From the NCBI GenBank assembly GCA_012184525.1, contig WOFQ01000030.1:124001-188000 (forward strand): a DNA stretch of 64,000 bases, given 5' to 3'. The stretch is from Xenoacremonium recifei. Lineage: Eukaryota > Ascomycota > Sordariomycetes > Hypocreales > Nectriaceae. The position numbers and the translations under genes were made by a program. Below the pieces are notes generated by a model. The model worked only from the letters and a program-made list of their open reading frames with translations, was not told the origin of the DNA and made no database searches. Of this stretch, positions 1 through 10,334 are shown piece after piece. Numbering within the stretch: the first letter of the stretch is position 1; each line of letters begins with the position of its first letter.

Positions 1-300
1 CCAGTTTCCATTGGCTTATCTTTTCGTTGCGGGGACTGCGCCACACGCCAACTGGAGCAAGTGTTCTCGTTCGCTCTCACCAACGATAACCCAAAATGTT
101 AAGGACTAGATGCGATTATGAAGCGGTGCCCCAAAAGCTCTGAGGCGGGAGTATAGGTTTCTGTATGTTGCTTGTAATTAATTTTAGTTACAGGCTACTG
201 CGTTCTTAAAAGGCTGGTGGCATTTGGAAATGTATGAGCATGAACAATGAGACGGTCTTTGAAACTCGCTTGTCCTACTACCCTATACCAAAACAACAAA

Positions 301-1655
301 ATGGATTCACCAGTGCTCATACTCGGCGCCGGAACTTTCGGCCTCTCGACGGCATTTCACTTAGTCCAAGCAGGCTACACTGATATCACAGTCGTTGACA
401 AGGCGAAGTCTATTCCATCAGAGTTCTCGGCAGGATATGACTTGAATAAAATTGTTCGGGCTGAATATCCCGACTCCTTTTACTCAGAGCTTGCTTTGGT
501 ACGAGCCTCTTAGCGGAAAGCTGCAATCATGAAAATGCAGCAAAATCCATGGATCAGACCGCCAAGGCTGACTGCAATGACCAGGACGCAATAAACGCAT
601 GGAAGACTCCTTTCTTTTCACCATATTACAGGGAGACTGGGTATTTGATTGCGAATTCTGAGAACGCGCCTGAGAAAACACGCGACACACTGCGCAAATT
701 CCGGGCCTCGATTGCTTCCAACCCAGCCTTTGCTGAATCAATTTTCTCCGTTGATACCAGAGCCGATATAAGGAAGTTTGCCCCCGCGTTTGATGGGCCG
801 GCAAAGGGATGGAAGGGGTATTTCAATAAACTGGCTGGATATGCAAGAGCTGCGGATGCTATGAGGGCCGTGTTTGACCACTGTGTAAGTCGTGGCGTGA
901 CCTTCGAACTGGGCGAGGCCGTCACTAAACTGCTTTACTCACCTGATGGAGCCTGCATCGGTGCGGAGACGGCTTCTGGGAGGGCTTACCGGTCGAAGAT
1001 CACCATCATGGCGCTAGGCGCGTGTGCTGCATCCGTCCTTCCGAGCATCGGCCAACACCAACAAGCCCTTGGTGTTCCCGTTGCTCACATTCAGGTGACA
1101 GAAGAAGAAGCGGCCAAGCTCAAGTACCCCGTCACCTTCTGCAGGGATTTGGGATTTCTCTTCGAGCCAGACCCAGAGACAAACCTCATTAAGCTTTGCC
1201 CAGCGAATGGAGGATATCTTTACTTCGGCGAGGGCTCACAAATGTCACTTCCACCATCCCGAACCGAACAGTACACGTTCACTCCAGAAGATGACGAGGA
1301 AAGGCTTAGGCAGCTTCTCAGAGACATTCTACCAGACTTGGCGGACAGGCCGTTCGTTCAGACAAGATTCTGCTGGTTTATGGATACTAAGGACCACGAC
1401 TACATAATCGATTTCGTGCCTAATACTCCTGGCTTAATTGTTGTTTCTGGCGACTCAGGCCACGGTTATAAGATGTTGCCGGTCATTGGGTCGTGGGTAT
1501 TGAAGGTCCTTGAAGAAGGACTTCAGGTCATACCACGATGGAAGTGGAAGGGTGACGAGAAGAGAAATGAAGTGTCTTTACGGGCGTTCCCAACGAGGGA
1601 TTTGGAGGAACTTAGCGTCCGTCAACTGTACAGGTCGGAAGTGCCAGCTCATTGA
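301..1655 (+). CDS. FAD-dependent fructosyl-amine / sarcosine oxidase-like protein
   Basis: Two exons, 301-498 and 585-1655, encode 422 residues. The intron 499-584 has a GTACGA donor and a CTGAC branch point. The start at 301 places the dinucleotide-binding motif GAGTFG at residues 9-14; an in-frame ATG at 247 would only add an N-terminal tail. After the splice the protein reads DAINAWKTP, as in fructosyl-amino-acid oxidases. Near the C-terminus the motifs RFCWFMDT and GDSGHGYKMLP match the flavin-binding region of the sarcosine/fructosyl-amine oxidase family, with C329 where family members attach FAD covalently. Such enzymes oxidise secondary amines (Amadori products, N-methyl amino acids) to imine plus hydrogen peroxide. 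The C-terminus PAH is not a clear PTS1 peroxisomal signal. A sugar transporter follows on the same strand. The exact substrate (fructosyl amine, sarcosine or pipecolate) cannot be read from sequence. Confidence 0.82.
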
Positions 1656-2187
1656 GAAGACTGCGTTGCGGTCTTGCGCCTCAAGACAGCATTGTAGCAG
1701 AAAAGTGGCCATTCCACAAATTTGGTTCCACGTAGCTTTATCTGGGCTACCGTACACCGTATAATAAGCATTTCTGGACCCTATCCTAACCTTTGTATTA
1801 AGACCAGGTGACTCACCTCCCCACAGAAGACTCCGAGATGCATCGTGGACCTCCCACCGAAAATCCTTCCCCGGAGCCGGAGTGGACCACGAGTGCTCCG
1901 GTTCGGGCACTAGTCTTTCAGCTTCTCCGACAGCGGCTGCGAAAGAAAACTTCTCCCATAACAAATATCCTATAAAAGGCCCTGGTAACCTCTCGTTGAT
2001 AGCATTTTGTCTGCGAAGTTATGCTAGCGCTAGAGTCCCCAGTAATCTATGAGCAAAAGTTCTATGGAAACAAGATACTTTAAAGGCGCCTTCTATTTTA
2101 GTGAAAGAGATTTTATTTTATGGAGTTGTTCTACCATTCTATCCATTCATAATCAGATTTGTTTCGGAACCTGTGTTCATTGAAAAA
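1656..2187. promoter_or_regulatory. Intergenic: promoter of the sugar transporter with TATA box
   Basis: No convincing gene lies here. A strong TATA-type element, TATAAAAGG, sits at 1971-1979, about 210 bp before the transporter ATG at 2188, so a long 5' leader is possible. The antisense reading frame across 1578-1964 has no recognisable motif. Confidence 0.45.
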
Positions 2188-3916
2188 ATGGTGTTTGGCA
2201 GAGCTAAAGAAGACCGCCCTACCCCAGCACAGGTCTACAACTGGAAGATCTACGCAGTATCGCTCTGCGCAACGTTAGGTTTGTCGTCTTTGCAATTTGT
2301 TCTTGTGTCTACTCTAATCCATCCCTAGGATCATGGATGTTTGGTTATAATAATGGCGTGATCGGGGGATGCCTCGTCCTCCCCGCATTTCGACGCGACT
2401 TCGACCTTCCTCCTGTCGGCACCACTCACTATACAAATATTGTATCTAATATTGTTTCCTTCCTTCAGATTGGTGCTTTGGTGGGGAGCCTCCTTGTATT
2501 TCCTATCGTGAAGAAACTTGGGAGGAGGATGGCATTGGCAATGTCTGGCGCGATGTTCTTCGTTGGTGCAACTCTGCAGGCACGTAGCCAAAGTCTCTTA
2601 TCTTCTATAACGTAGGTTCTCTAGTCAGAGTCAAAGCCGCTAACCACTGTTCAGACATTCTCAAAAGGATCCTTGGACCTGATGTACGCCGGGCGCATGC
2701 TGAGCGGCGTAGGTCTTGGATCCGTTACCGTTGTAGTCCCCATGTACATCGGAGAACTCTCGCCCCCTGCTGTCCGAGGGTCTCTGATAGGCCTCTATGA
2801 AATCAACAACCAAATCTCCTCATTAGTTGGGTTCTGGGCCAACTATTTTGCCATAATTGGAATTCCTTCTTCCAAGTCACGCCAATGGCAAATTCCTCTC
2901 TCCATGCAGATGGTTCCTGGGGCACTCCTTTGTATCGCAGTACTCTTGATGCCTGAATCCCCCCGATGGTTAATCGAACAAGGACGCAGTATAGAGGCTC
3001 GTCATGTTCTGTCGATTATCAGGAACCTTGATCCTCTGCATGAGTACATTTCGTACGAAGTCGAACAGGTTGAAGAAAGTATGGCTCGCCAGCAGTACAT
3101 GAAAGAAAAAACTGGTAACTGGCAGATAATCAAAGAACTGTCCTGGCCGGGCAACCGCAACCGTCTTACCATCGGATGTATCCTGATGTGGTGTGCGAAC
3201 CACACCGGCACCATCGGAATCAACTCTTATGCCCCAGCCATCTTTGAGTCTATCGGTTTCGATGGCACTGTACTGCATCTCTTCCTCTCGGGGTTTTATG
3301 CTTTAGCCAGGGCCATCACCACCGTATTAGGTTTGACCTTTTTTATTGACAATCTTGGCAGACGCAAATTGCTCCTTATCGCCAGCTCCGGTATCATTAT
3401 ATCTTTGACTTATATTGGTGCATACAATACTGTCATGGGCGGTAATAGTGGTAAGGGTAGTGTTGGTGGTTGGTTTGCAATGGCGTCGGTGTACTTATAT
3501 GCTGTGAGTAAGTCATGCTCCCGAGTTCCTCGAGACTCTAACCATATCAGGTGTCATTTGCAGTGGCATGGAATGGCGTTCCTTGGGTCTACTGCGCCGA
3601 GATATTCCCAAGCAGAATCAAGGAGATGTCCGTATGTCTCACCACATGGAACCAGTGGCTTGCGCAATTCACCGTTGCTCGCGTGACACCTTATATGCTC
3701 GGAATCAACGCCAGTGGCAATGTGTTCTTTTTCTTCTTTGACGCTTGTACTCTTGCCTCTGCGCTCTTCGTCTACTTTTTTCTGCCTGAAACCAAAGGGA
3801 GATCCTTGGAAGGTATGGATGAGATCTTCGGGACTCCCTATAAGGGTGGCTCGCATGATCCTGTTATGTCACAGCCCTTGGAAGGAGATCTAGCCAGAGT
3901 ACCTACCACCATATAA
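2188..3916 (+). CDS. MFS sugar (hexose-type) transporter
   Basis: Four exons (2188-2278, 2329-2579, 2655-3503, 3551-3916) encode 518 residues, normal for fungal sugar porters. Family signatures visible: GRRMA after the second membrane segment, YAGRMLSGVGLGS, PESPRWLIEQGR in the central region, GRRKLLL in the second half, and the terminal PETKGRSLEGMDE. The start at 2188 gives the usual cytosolic leader before WKIYAVSL. Introns 1 (50 bp) and 3 (47 bp) are GT-AG. Intron 2 (2580-2654, 75 bp) is best read as GC-AG (CAG|GCACGT) because it gives the family-length join GATLQ-TFSKGSLDLMYAGR and has a CTAAC branch point. It should sit in the plasma membrane and import hexose or a related polyol or glycoside. 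The neighbouring amine oxidase suggests glycated compounds, but this is only inference. Confidence 0.92.
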
Positions 3917-4451
3917 ACGCAACTGGGATTCATAGACGCAATAGCCCTGGGGAAAAGACTCTTTGGCACCCTGACTAAAGTTTGAGACAGCTCGAAACTA
4001 TTACAAGCTTGGTAGCATCATTTATTAAAAAGTTTCTGTGTGAAAGCCATGGAAAAGTGCAATGCTAGACCGCTTTTGTTTCATGTTTTATAATACTGCA
4101 ACATGTGACGGAGAGTCATCAACTATCGTTGACATCTTCGGTGTATATGAATGACTGGTCTTGGTCTCTGGAACACTGCGAAGCGGGGTGGAATTACGAC
4201 AGTCGCTGCTAATGCAGTCAAGAAACTCGCGATAAACCTGCTCTTGGCTTGATCAACCACTTTCAAAGGCGACTTCGACGATGGAGAGTTCTCAATAACG
4301 AGCTTGCTGATATGTTGGGAGACCGAATCTCCGGCAGTTTATTGATGTGGAAACGTTAGAAGATATGTTTCCTGTTGCCAGCGAAGAGATAATTTTCAGG
4401 ACAAATTGGATTTACATTGAAGTTCTGCTTATTTCCCAACTTTCGTCTCAC
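3917..4451. other. Intergenic, convergent 3' ends
   Basis: This stretch lies between the ends of the sugar transporter and the minus-strand amidohydrolase. I see only short AT-rich 3'-UTR-like sequence and no coding motif on either strand. Confidence 0.4.
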
Positions 4452-6145
4452 TTATAAAGCCAGCCTCTCTTCCTTGACCCCGAGGAGTTGGATTGCACTT
4501 CTCTGCGCAGCCTCCCTATCGTCGGCCCCCGTCCTCTTCTCCGCTTCTTGGATCCTCTCGCGACCTTTGAGAAGCTCCAGAGCAACATCTCGCCATTCCA
4601 TCTCAATCTTCTCAGGCTTGATCTCAGGCGCCAGTGCGAGGTCAAGTTTGATCGATTTAAGTCGGCCATTTCGTTTCCGGAATTGGCCATCCACTATAAC
4701 TGCGTCGATATCAGCCACGGATGAATGCAAAATGATTGCCCCAATAGGGTCTTCCTCAGCCGCGCAGACCATCCCTGGGCTCAGCTTATCATATATGATA
4801 ATGTCAGCCATCTTGCCCTCTTCGAGAGTCCCTAGTCGATCGGCCATCTTAATGGCTCTGGCACCCTTGATAGTCCCGAGCTGAAATGAATCTTGAACAG
4901 AAATGCTGACCCTTGCCGGGATCTTGCCGGACTCTAACGCCTCTCCATTTCGTCGAGCCCTTTCCGCCTGCAGAGCAACACGCATTTGGTCAACCATACT
5001 TGCCGTATTGTTGCTGTGGCAGTCAACTCCGAGGGAGCTGATAGTCCTCGCATTGTCCTGGAAGCAGACCGGCCAGCCATGGCCCATCTGGAGCTCCGTG
5101 TGGGGAGTGGAAGAGATGGCGGCTTGGGCTCGTTGAAGTTTCTCTGCATCTGCAGCGCTTAACGGGGTGGCGTGTGACAGAAGAATGTCGGGCTGAAGCA
5201 ACCCATATTGCTCAAGAAGATCCACCGTCGAAGCCCCTATCGCGGCTAATCAGTCCACGCGTCGCTCATTCAAGTCAGGCGAGAAAAAGAAACTTGGAAT
5301 ACGAACCGAAATGACTGGGGACGCAGTGAGAAGTAATAGTCCTCACCCCCAATTTACGGGCTGCAGTGAATAGGTCAACGACTATTTCTTTAGGGAGGAA
5401 GAACAAGTCAAATGCAAAGCCCATTGTAACGCGGCCATCGCCGAATGGACTCGCCTTGCAGAGCATCTCGAGTTGCGGAGATAGCCAATCTGGAAGGACA
5501 GGTGTCTCCATGGTGAGAGTCGGTTTCTAAGTTTTGACCCTGGCAATGGGATAAAAACAATAGACGGACCGAATGCCAGATGAGACCGTTGCCGCCAGAG
5601 CCGCTGTGTCTGGTGTTGCGCGTTAGCCATTTGCAGTCCCTTCTGATGTACATTTTGGTGTTTACTATGCGAGGACGAGTATCCTAGATGAGCGTGGTCG
5701 ACAACGGTTGTTGTTCCGGCGTGCAGCGCCTCTAGACACCCCCCCAGCTGGCCCCAGAAAATGTTCTCTGGCGTGTGGCTATAACTTGCCATATTACCTC
5801 GAAGGGTGGTAAGCGAGTTGCAAAGTCGGAGGAGACGAGTGCTGGCTTGGGCAACATACCTGGCGCCATGTACTCGAGCAGGGTGTGGTCCGCATGCCTT
5901 CCTTTTAACTGCGTCTGCCAGACATGATGGTGGGTATCGATGAAACCCGGACAGAGGATCTTTGCGGTGCAGTCGATGATTTCTGTCGACGACGAGGGCG
6001 GATCGATGTGAGCCGCGATACGAGCTATCCTATTCCCCTCAACTAGGAGCGAGTGCTGCTTGAGCGGGACCACGGTGTCGTCGTCAAGACCTCGAGGAAC
6101 AAGTATAGTTGCATTTTGCAATAGAAATGATGGCTTGGAGGACAT
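4452..6145 (-). pseudogene. Amidohydrolase (cytosine/guanine/SAH-deaminase-like) broken by one in-frame stop
   Basis: Exons 6145-5860, 5797-5666, 5603-5307 and 5245-4452 splice cleanly (introns 62, 62 and 61 bp, all phase 1) into a 503-codon frame of the metal-dependent amidohydrolase superfamily. Visible motifs: DTHHHVWQTQLKGRH (HxH metal site), GCLEALHAGTTTVVDHAH, LLSHATPLS, and SLGVDCHSN near the last metal ligand. The C-terminal part (LEEGKMADIIIYD) is the usual composite domain. One defect is seen: TAG at 5529-5527, codon 165, between RVKT and KPTLTMETPVLPDW. All splice sites and the remaining 338 codons are intact. From memory, relatives have Trp near this position, so a single G-to-A change (TGG to TAG) is the simplest cause. 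A sequencing error, or an unlikely 33-bp intron, are alternatives. If functional it would deaminate a purine-like or related amide ring. Confidence 0.78.
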
Positions 6146-7834
6146 GGTAGACCTAGTATGGGCAGGAAAACTTGTCTAGCTGTTGTCTAAGAGCGGACTG
6201 CGGGGGGCGGGGGGGGGGGGGGGCATATTTGTAACTGATCGTCTGCATCTGTTCCGGGGTTTCCGAAGCGGCAATAATAACGTTGCAAAATGACAAGGAT
6301 TCACTACTTATATTGATGAATACTACAATCTAATTAATCAGCCATCAATCCAGCGAATGCACATTTCAACAAAGCCTTTTTATTGAGGAGTGAGTAAAAG
6401 TCTCTATGAACATAGTTTTATCGTTGATTCTTCTAGGGGTGCAGGTTTAAGCGTGAGGTGCATTGTGAAGTGAGACTATGGCAAGATAAGGCAGACATCC
6501 CAAGGGGAGGGTGGTTGGGATTGAGTACGGGAATTCGCGGGAGCAACTTGAAATGCGGGGAAGCTTAAGATATCAGTTTAAGATATCGCTCGATATGCCG
6601 AGGTGATCGTCAGTTAGTGATTGAGCCTGAATGGTATTTTTCTCTCCGCCTCCGTCTCCCCCACTCATAGTCCAGCTTTCCGGCACATCTCTCTACCGAC
6701 GGCCATGTTGAAAGGCCCGAGATTCCGTGCGCATGAACTGATCTGGGAATTCTATCCGAAACAATAGCATATTTGGATGGATAAAGAAGGGGTAAGCCCG
6801 TTTAAGATGGTTACGAATTCCTACAAACCTAAGGACGTTCAACTATCATGATGATTATTTCACCAGACTGAGTCGAACTCTGTATAACTGTCCGAATCTG
6901 TCCATTGCTTGAGGACTAGGTAGATGCGTTCTTCTGAATCACCATAAGACCCTGTGACTAAATGTCAACTAAATAGGTATGGGTTTGCAAAAGTGCAACA
7001 TATTGGCAATCTTTCAAGCGCTGTACCTCAGTTTCCGCTGCTCAAAAAGTGCAAACTTTTATTTCATAATAAATATCGTCCCTACTCTTTTCACGGTGAG
7101 ACTAAGAAGTTAGAGCCCCGTTTGTTCATTCCTTGAGTGTAGTCTGACGAGGGGAAGTTGGTGTTCACTGCCGCATAACAGTCAACAGCTTCGCGTGTAG
7201 GTGATACACATCATCCCTTGAGGCGAGCACATCCTTTGCGGATGCGATGTAACGGATTTTGCGGATATGGAGTATGGGCTTCTATGTGCAGGAGCTGATC
7301 CCTGCTTATATATCGTGACTCTCCGGGGCACAACCTTGGTGTTATCCCCAGATGCGTATAACCCGGGATCAATGTTTAGGACCAGGACGGAAAGTCAGAA
7401 GATTGGTCTCCATTTAGGCCCTTTAACTGCCCTGTGCGCCCTCCAATTTTGCCCCTGGCTTCCTAAAGCAATCTAATTGCGAGGTGTGATACCTATAAAC
7501 TCGCTAGATATCATTCGAATTGTATTGGCAAGTCCGCCAACAGTTCTAGCGTGAGAGGGGCTTGTAGAAGGCGAGAGTGACGCAAGGGTATCTGAATTTC
7601 TTCCAGATATCTTTTGTCAAGATCAAATAACCCCTGTGATCTTAAAGAGTATAAGAGCGTTGCAGTCAGATATAAGAGGGGATGATGCAACGCTTTTTCA
7701 GAAGTTTGACAGGAATTGGCACAACAGCTTTCTCGTAAAATGGGGCCAGAATTCGGTACACGAAACAGGATCTATTCAAATAAATCACTGGTAAAGCCAT
7801 CGTTGAGGTTGTGTAGGTTCATTGAACGCCTGCT
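6146..7834. other. Gene-poor intergenic stretch (1.7 kb)
   Basis: I find no gene here. It holds the upstream region of the broken amidohydrolase, including a poly-G tract, then unremarkable sequence. The short frames at 6954-7136, 7267-7476 and 7716-7907 carry no motif. Confidence 0.45.
6202..6223 (+). repeat. Poly-G tract
   Basis: G6-C-G15 homopolymer run, 57 bp upstream of the amidohydrolase ATG. It is a typical slippage-prone tract and a possible G-quadruplex; its length may be unreliable in assembly. Confidence 0.9.
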
Positions 7835-8920
7835 TTACTCAATCTGGAAGTATGGACTCTCAACATGCTCAAATATACTGTCCTTTAGATGCCTCCAGCT
7901 ACCTTGATCGCCCCACTTCTTCAGGAGGGCAATAGAGTCAGACTGGTCGGTCGTTATATCAGGGTAAGCAGGGTTGGCATAGTTCATCATGAAATCCCTC
8001 TGAGGACGAAGTTTTCGTAGGATGTCGAGGAAGTCATTCCAAGTGGCAGTGTCGCCCCAGCTATGAAGGCGCGTCAGCCTGACCTCAGGGTCTAGGATGG
8101 CTGCGACATGGAGCAAAGCTATATCTTTGACATTGGCGAAAAACCCTAACCAGAATTAAATGATGAACTGAAAAATTTCGAAAGAGATCTTACCTCCGGG
8201 GAATGCGTCCAAAGGTGCTTTGTCTCCCCTATAAACACTGGCTATCCAGTTCGCAGGCGTCTCAACATGCTTCTTATGCAGAGGTTTGCCGATGATTCCA
8301 AAAGGACTGATGACGTTGATATTGAAGGAAGGCTTGACTTCCTCGGCAAACTTCCAGACCTCTTTCTCGGCAGCGACCTTGCTCGCGGCATAGGTTAACA
8401 TGGCTCGTGAAGCCTCGTACGGAGGTGGTGCCCAAGCAGCTTCGACAGCGACGTCATTCCAACTTTTCTGGTCTACATGGGTCTCATTTCCGGCTATTGG
8501 TAGAGCGGAGGCCATGACAGAGCTGGTAAAGACAAATTCTAGCACCGAACGCTCTTTGGCGGCAGCATTCAGGAGACTTCGCACACCTGCAACTGTTGGT
8601 GGAATGACATTGTTTGGGTTTGGATCAAAACTGGTAATAGTCGCGAGATGCGCAACCGCTGCCATTCCTCTAATAACCTCGTCAAACGCACCATCAACCG
8701 CGAAGTCGGGGACGGCAATCAGTTGAAAGTCGCCTTTTCTGGCATAATCTTTGTAACAGTCGTCAGTCAACCAGGAGGCTTGATTCAAGTCACGAACAGT
8801 GCCCCGAACTCTAAAACCACGCTCCAGAAACTGTCCGATGGCATGAGAGGCGACGAAGCCCGTAGCACCGGACACAAGGATCCAGGAGCCTTTAGGAATA
8901 GTTGAGATAGAAGAAGACAT
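7835..8920 (-). CDS. NADPH-dependent ketone/aldehyde reductase (DFR-like extended SDR)
   Basis: Two exons, 8920-8194 and 8145-7835, with a 48-bp GT-AG intron, encode 345 residues. The nucleotide-binding motif GATGFVA is at residues 18-24, a Ser pair lies near residues 133-134, and the YAASK catalytic pair is Y177/K181, as in dihydroflavonol-4-reductase/Gre2-type extended SDRs. The splice joins AFPGG to FFANVKDIALLH, the conserved segment before LHVAAI. It should be cytosolic and reduce a carbonyl with NADPH; the substrate is unknown. A TATATAAG element on the minus strand (9044-9037) lies about 120 bp upstream of the ATG. The gene is intact. Confidence 0.9.
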
Positions 8921-9285
8921 GATAGATGGTATGAATAGTTGTTATGGTTTATGGAACGTAAGAGGGGATGCTGAAGAAGCTAATATGAAATACTTTGGTC
9001 GCTGAACAAAAGGGAATTCAAATTCTGGCGTTGGGACTTATATAGATTTGGCCAGTCAAGAGACGCCGAAGAAAGGACCTAGATCCAGCAGCAATTACAA
9101 ATCAAACTTGGTAACATCGAAAGGTGTTGCTCTATCATCGGTACTGAAATGTAGACTGTTGATCGTGTTCTGACAAATCCATGGAGGCTATCAATGAAGC
9201 TAAAAACAGGGCGCTTTGCACTCCTCAATCTTTAACTTAAATAGGAAACATTAAGTCTTGGCATGATCCATGAGAAACTGGTCAT
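8921..9285. promoter_or_regulatory. Reductase promoter region
   Basis: A 365-bp gap holding the minus-strand TATATAAG at 9044-9037 and the 3' side of the next minus-strand gene. Nothing else is recognised. Confidence 0.35.
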
Positions 9286-10334
9286 TCAGGCCTGCATACT
9301 ACTTAAGTCATATTTAGAGATGTGGCTGGAAGATCCTTGCCGGCACAGCCGTGAAGTAGTGGCCGTTTCTGTGTGATGCTGGCCTGCGAACGCACTACCA
9401 CATAGTGACGCGGAATTTCCCTCGACGAATCCTTTGGTCCCTATGAAACGGAAGTACATCCGTTCCAGTAAGCCTCGAAGGCCAAGAGATCCTGGACCGC
9501 CACTAGTTTCAACCAGTGCCAATACCCCTTGCAAATGCAGCTGAGCTATTCCGACCTCTCCAGATGCTTCCTTCAAATCGTCATTAGTCTTGTTACCCAC
9601 GTAACGCGCACTACATTTTCCGCCTCACCTCGTCAAAGGCAAGCGCCAGGGCCTTAGCGACAGTCAAGATGCTAACTGACGATGACGCAGAAAGAACCTT
9701 CTCCCTGAGCGATTGGAGACCTTTGTACTTATATCGAAGAGCCAATAGTGTATAGGCTGGGCTGTCAGGTTGGTGGCCCAAGATATGTCGGCATGCGGCC
9801 AGGAGGATGGCGGCACTTAATAGGTCTCTGTTAGTAACAGCCAGAGCGACCCAGTCTTGCAGGATTTGGTCGCGATGATTCCCTTCGTAGTCAAACAAGG
9901 GGCAATGGATCGCGTAATGTGGCACAACAGAGCGTACATCTACAACCGAGTTAGCAAAATAGGAAAATGAGCAGGCAACCAATAGCCCAGACATATGGAA
10001 GATCAATGAAAACATACAAGCGAGGGTGATATGGACACTTACAATAATCAAGCAAGAAGCGCTCCTGGGGACACAGCGTTTCGGCCAGGCCGGAGGAAGA
10101 AAGCATTCCTTCATTAGACAGCAGACTGGGATAACCTGGACCGTCTTTACTAGTGATAGCTACTGTACTATAAGCTTGGCTTTGATATAGTTTCTTTTGG
10201 TATCTCTCTGTTCTCGCTCGCCTTGCTTTGGCATGTGCTAGCTTAAGGGCATGCGACTGAGCAATGGCGCGTGACTCGGAGGAAGTACGTTCCGTCGGAT
10301 TCGAAACGGGTATGAACCGAAATTGATTCCGCAT
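9286..10334 (-). CDS. Fungal regulator-like protein without a zinc cluster (possibly truncated)
   Basis: Exons 10334-10043, 9939-9629 and 9570-9286 (introns 103 and 58 bp) encode 295 residues. The N-terminus (RFIPVSNP, then a basic KLAHAKARRARTERYQKK stretch) and the segments CPQERFLLDYY, CRHILGHQPDS, LALRYKYKGL and LHLQGVLALVETSGG match a common family of fungal proteins related to Zn2Cys6 regulators. They keep the ligand/fungal_trans-type region but have no CxxCxxxxxxC zinc cluster. The last 50 or so residues look unlike the family and the protein is shorter than its usual 400 or more, so the 3' end may be frameshifted or the last exon wrong. Role: probably regulatory or a decayed paralog. 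Confidence 0.6.

Noticed and set aside
2584..2628. GT-AG alternative for sugar-transporter intron 2
   Set aside because: It keeps frame but inserts about nine residues in a conserved, gap-free part of the family and lacks a good branch point.
4417..4884. 155-codon plus-strand open frame
   Set aside because: Antisense to the C-terminal exon of the amidohydrolase.
5500..5533. 33-bp intron that would remove the amidohydrolase stop
   Set aside because: The donor GTCAAA is weak, 33 bp is below the usual fungal minimum, and it would delete a conserved-looking segment before PVLPDW.
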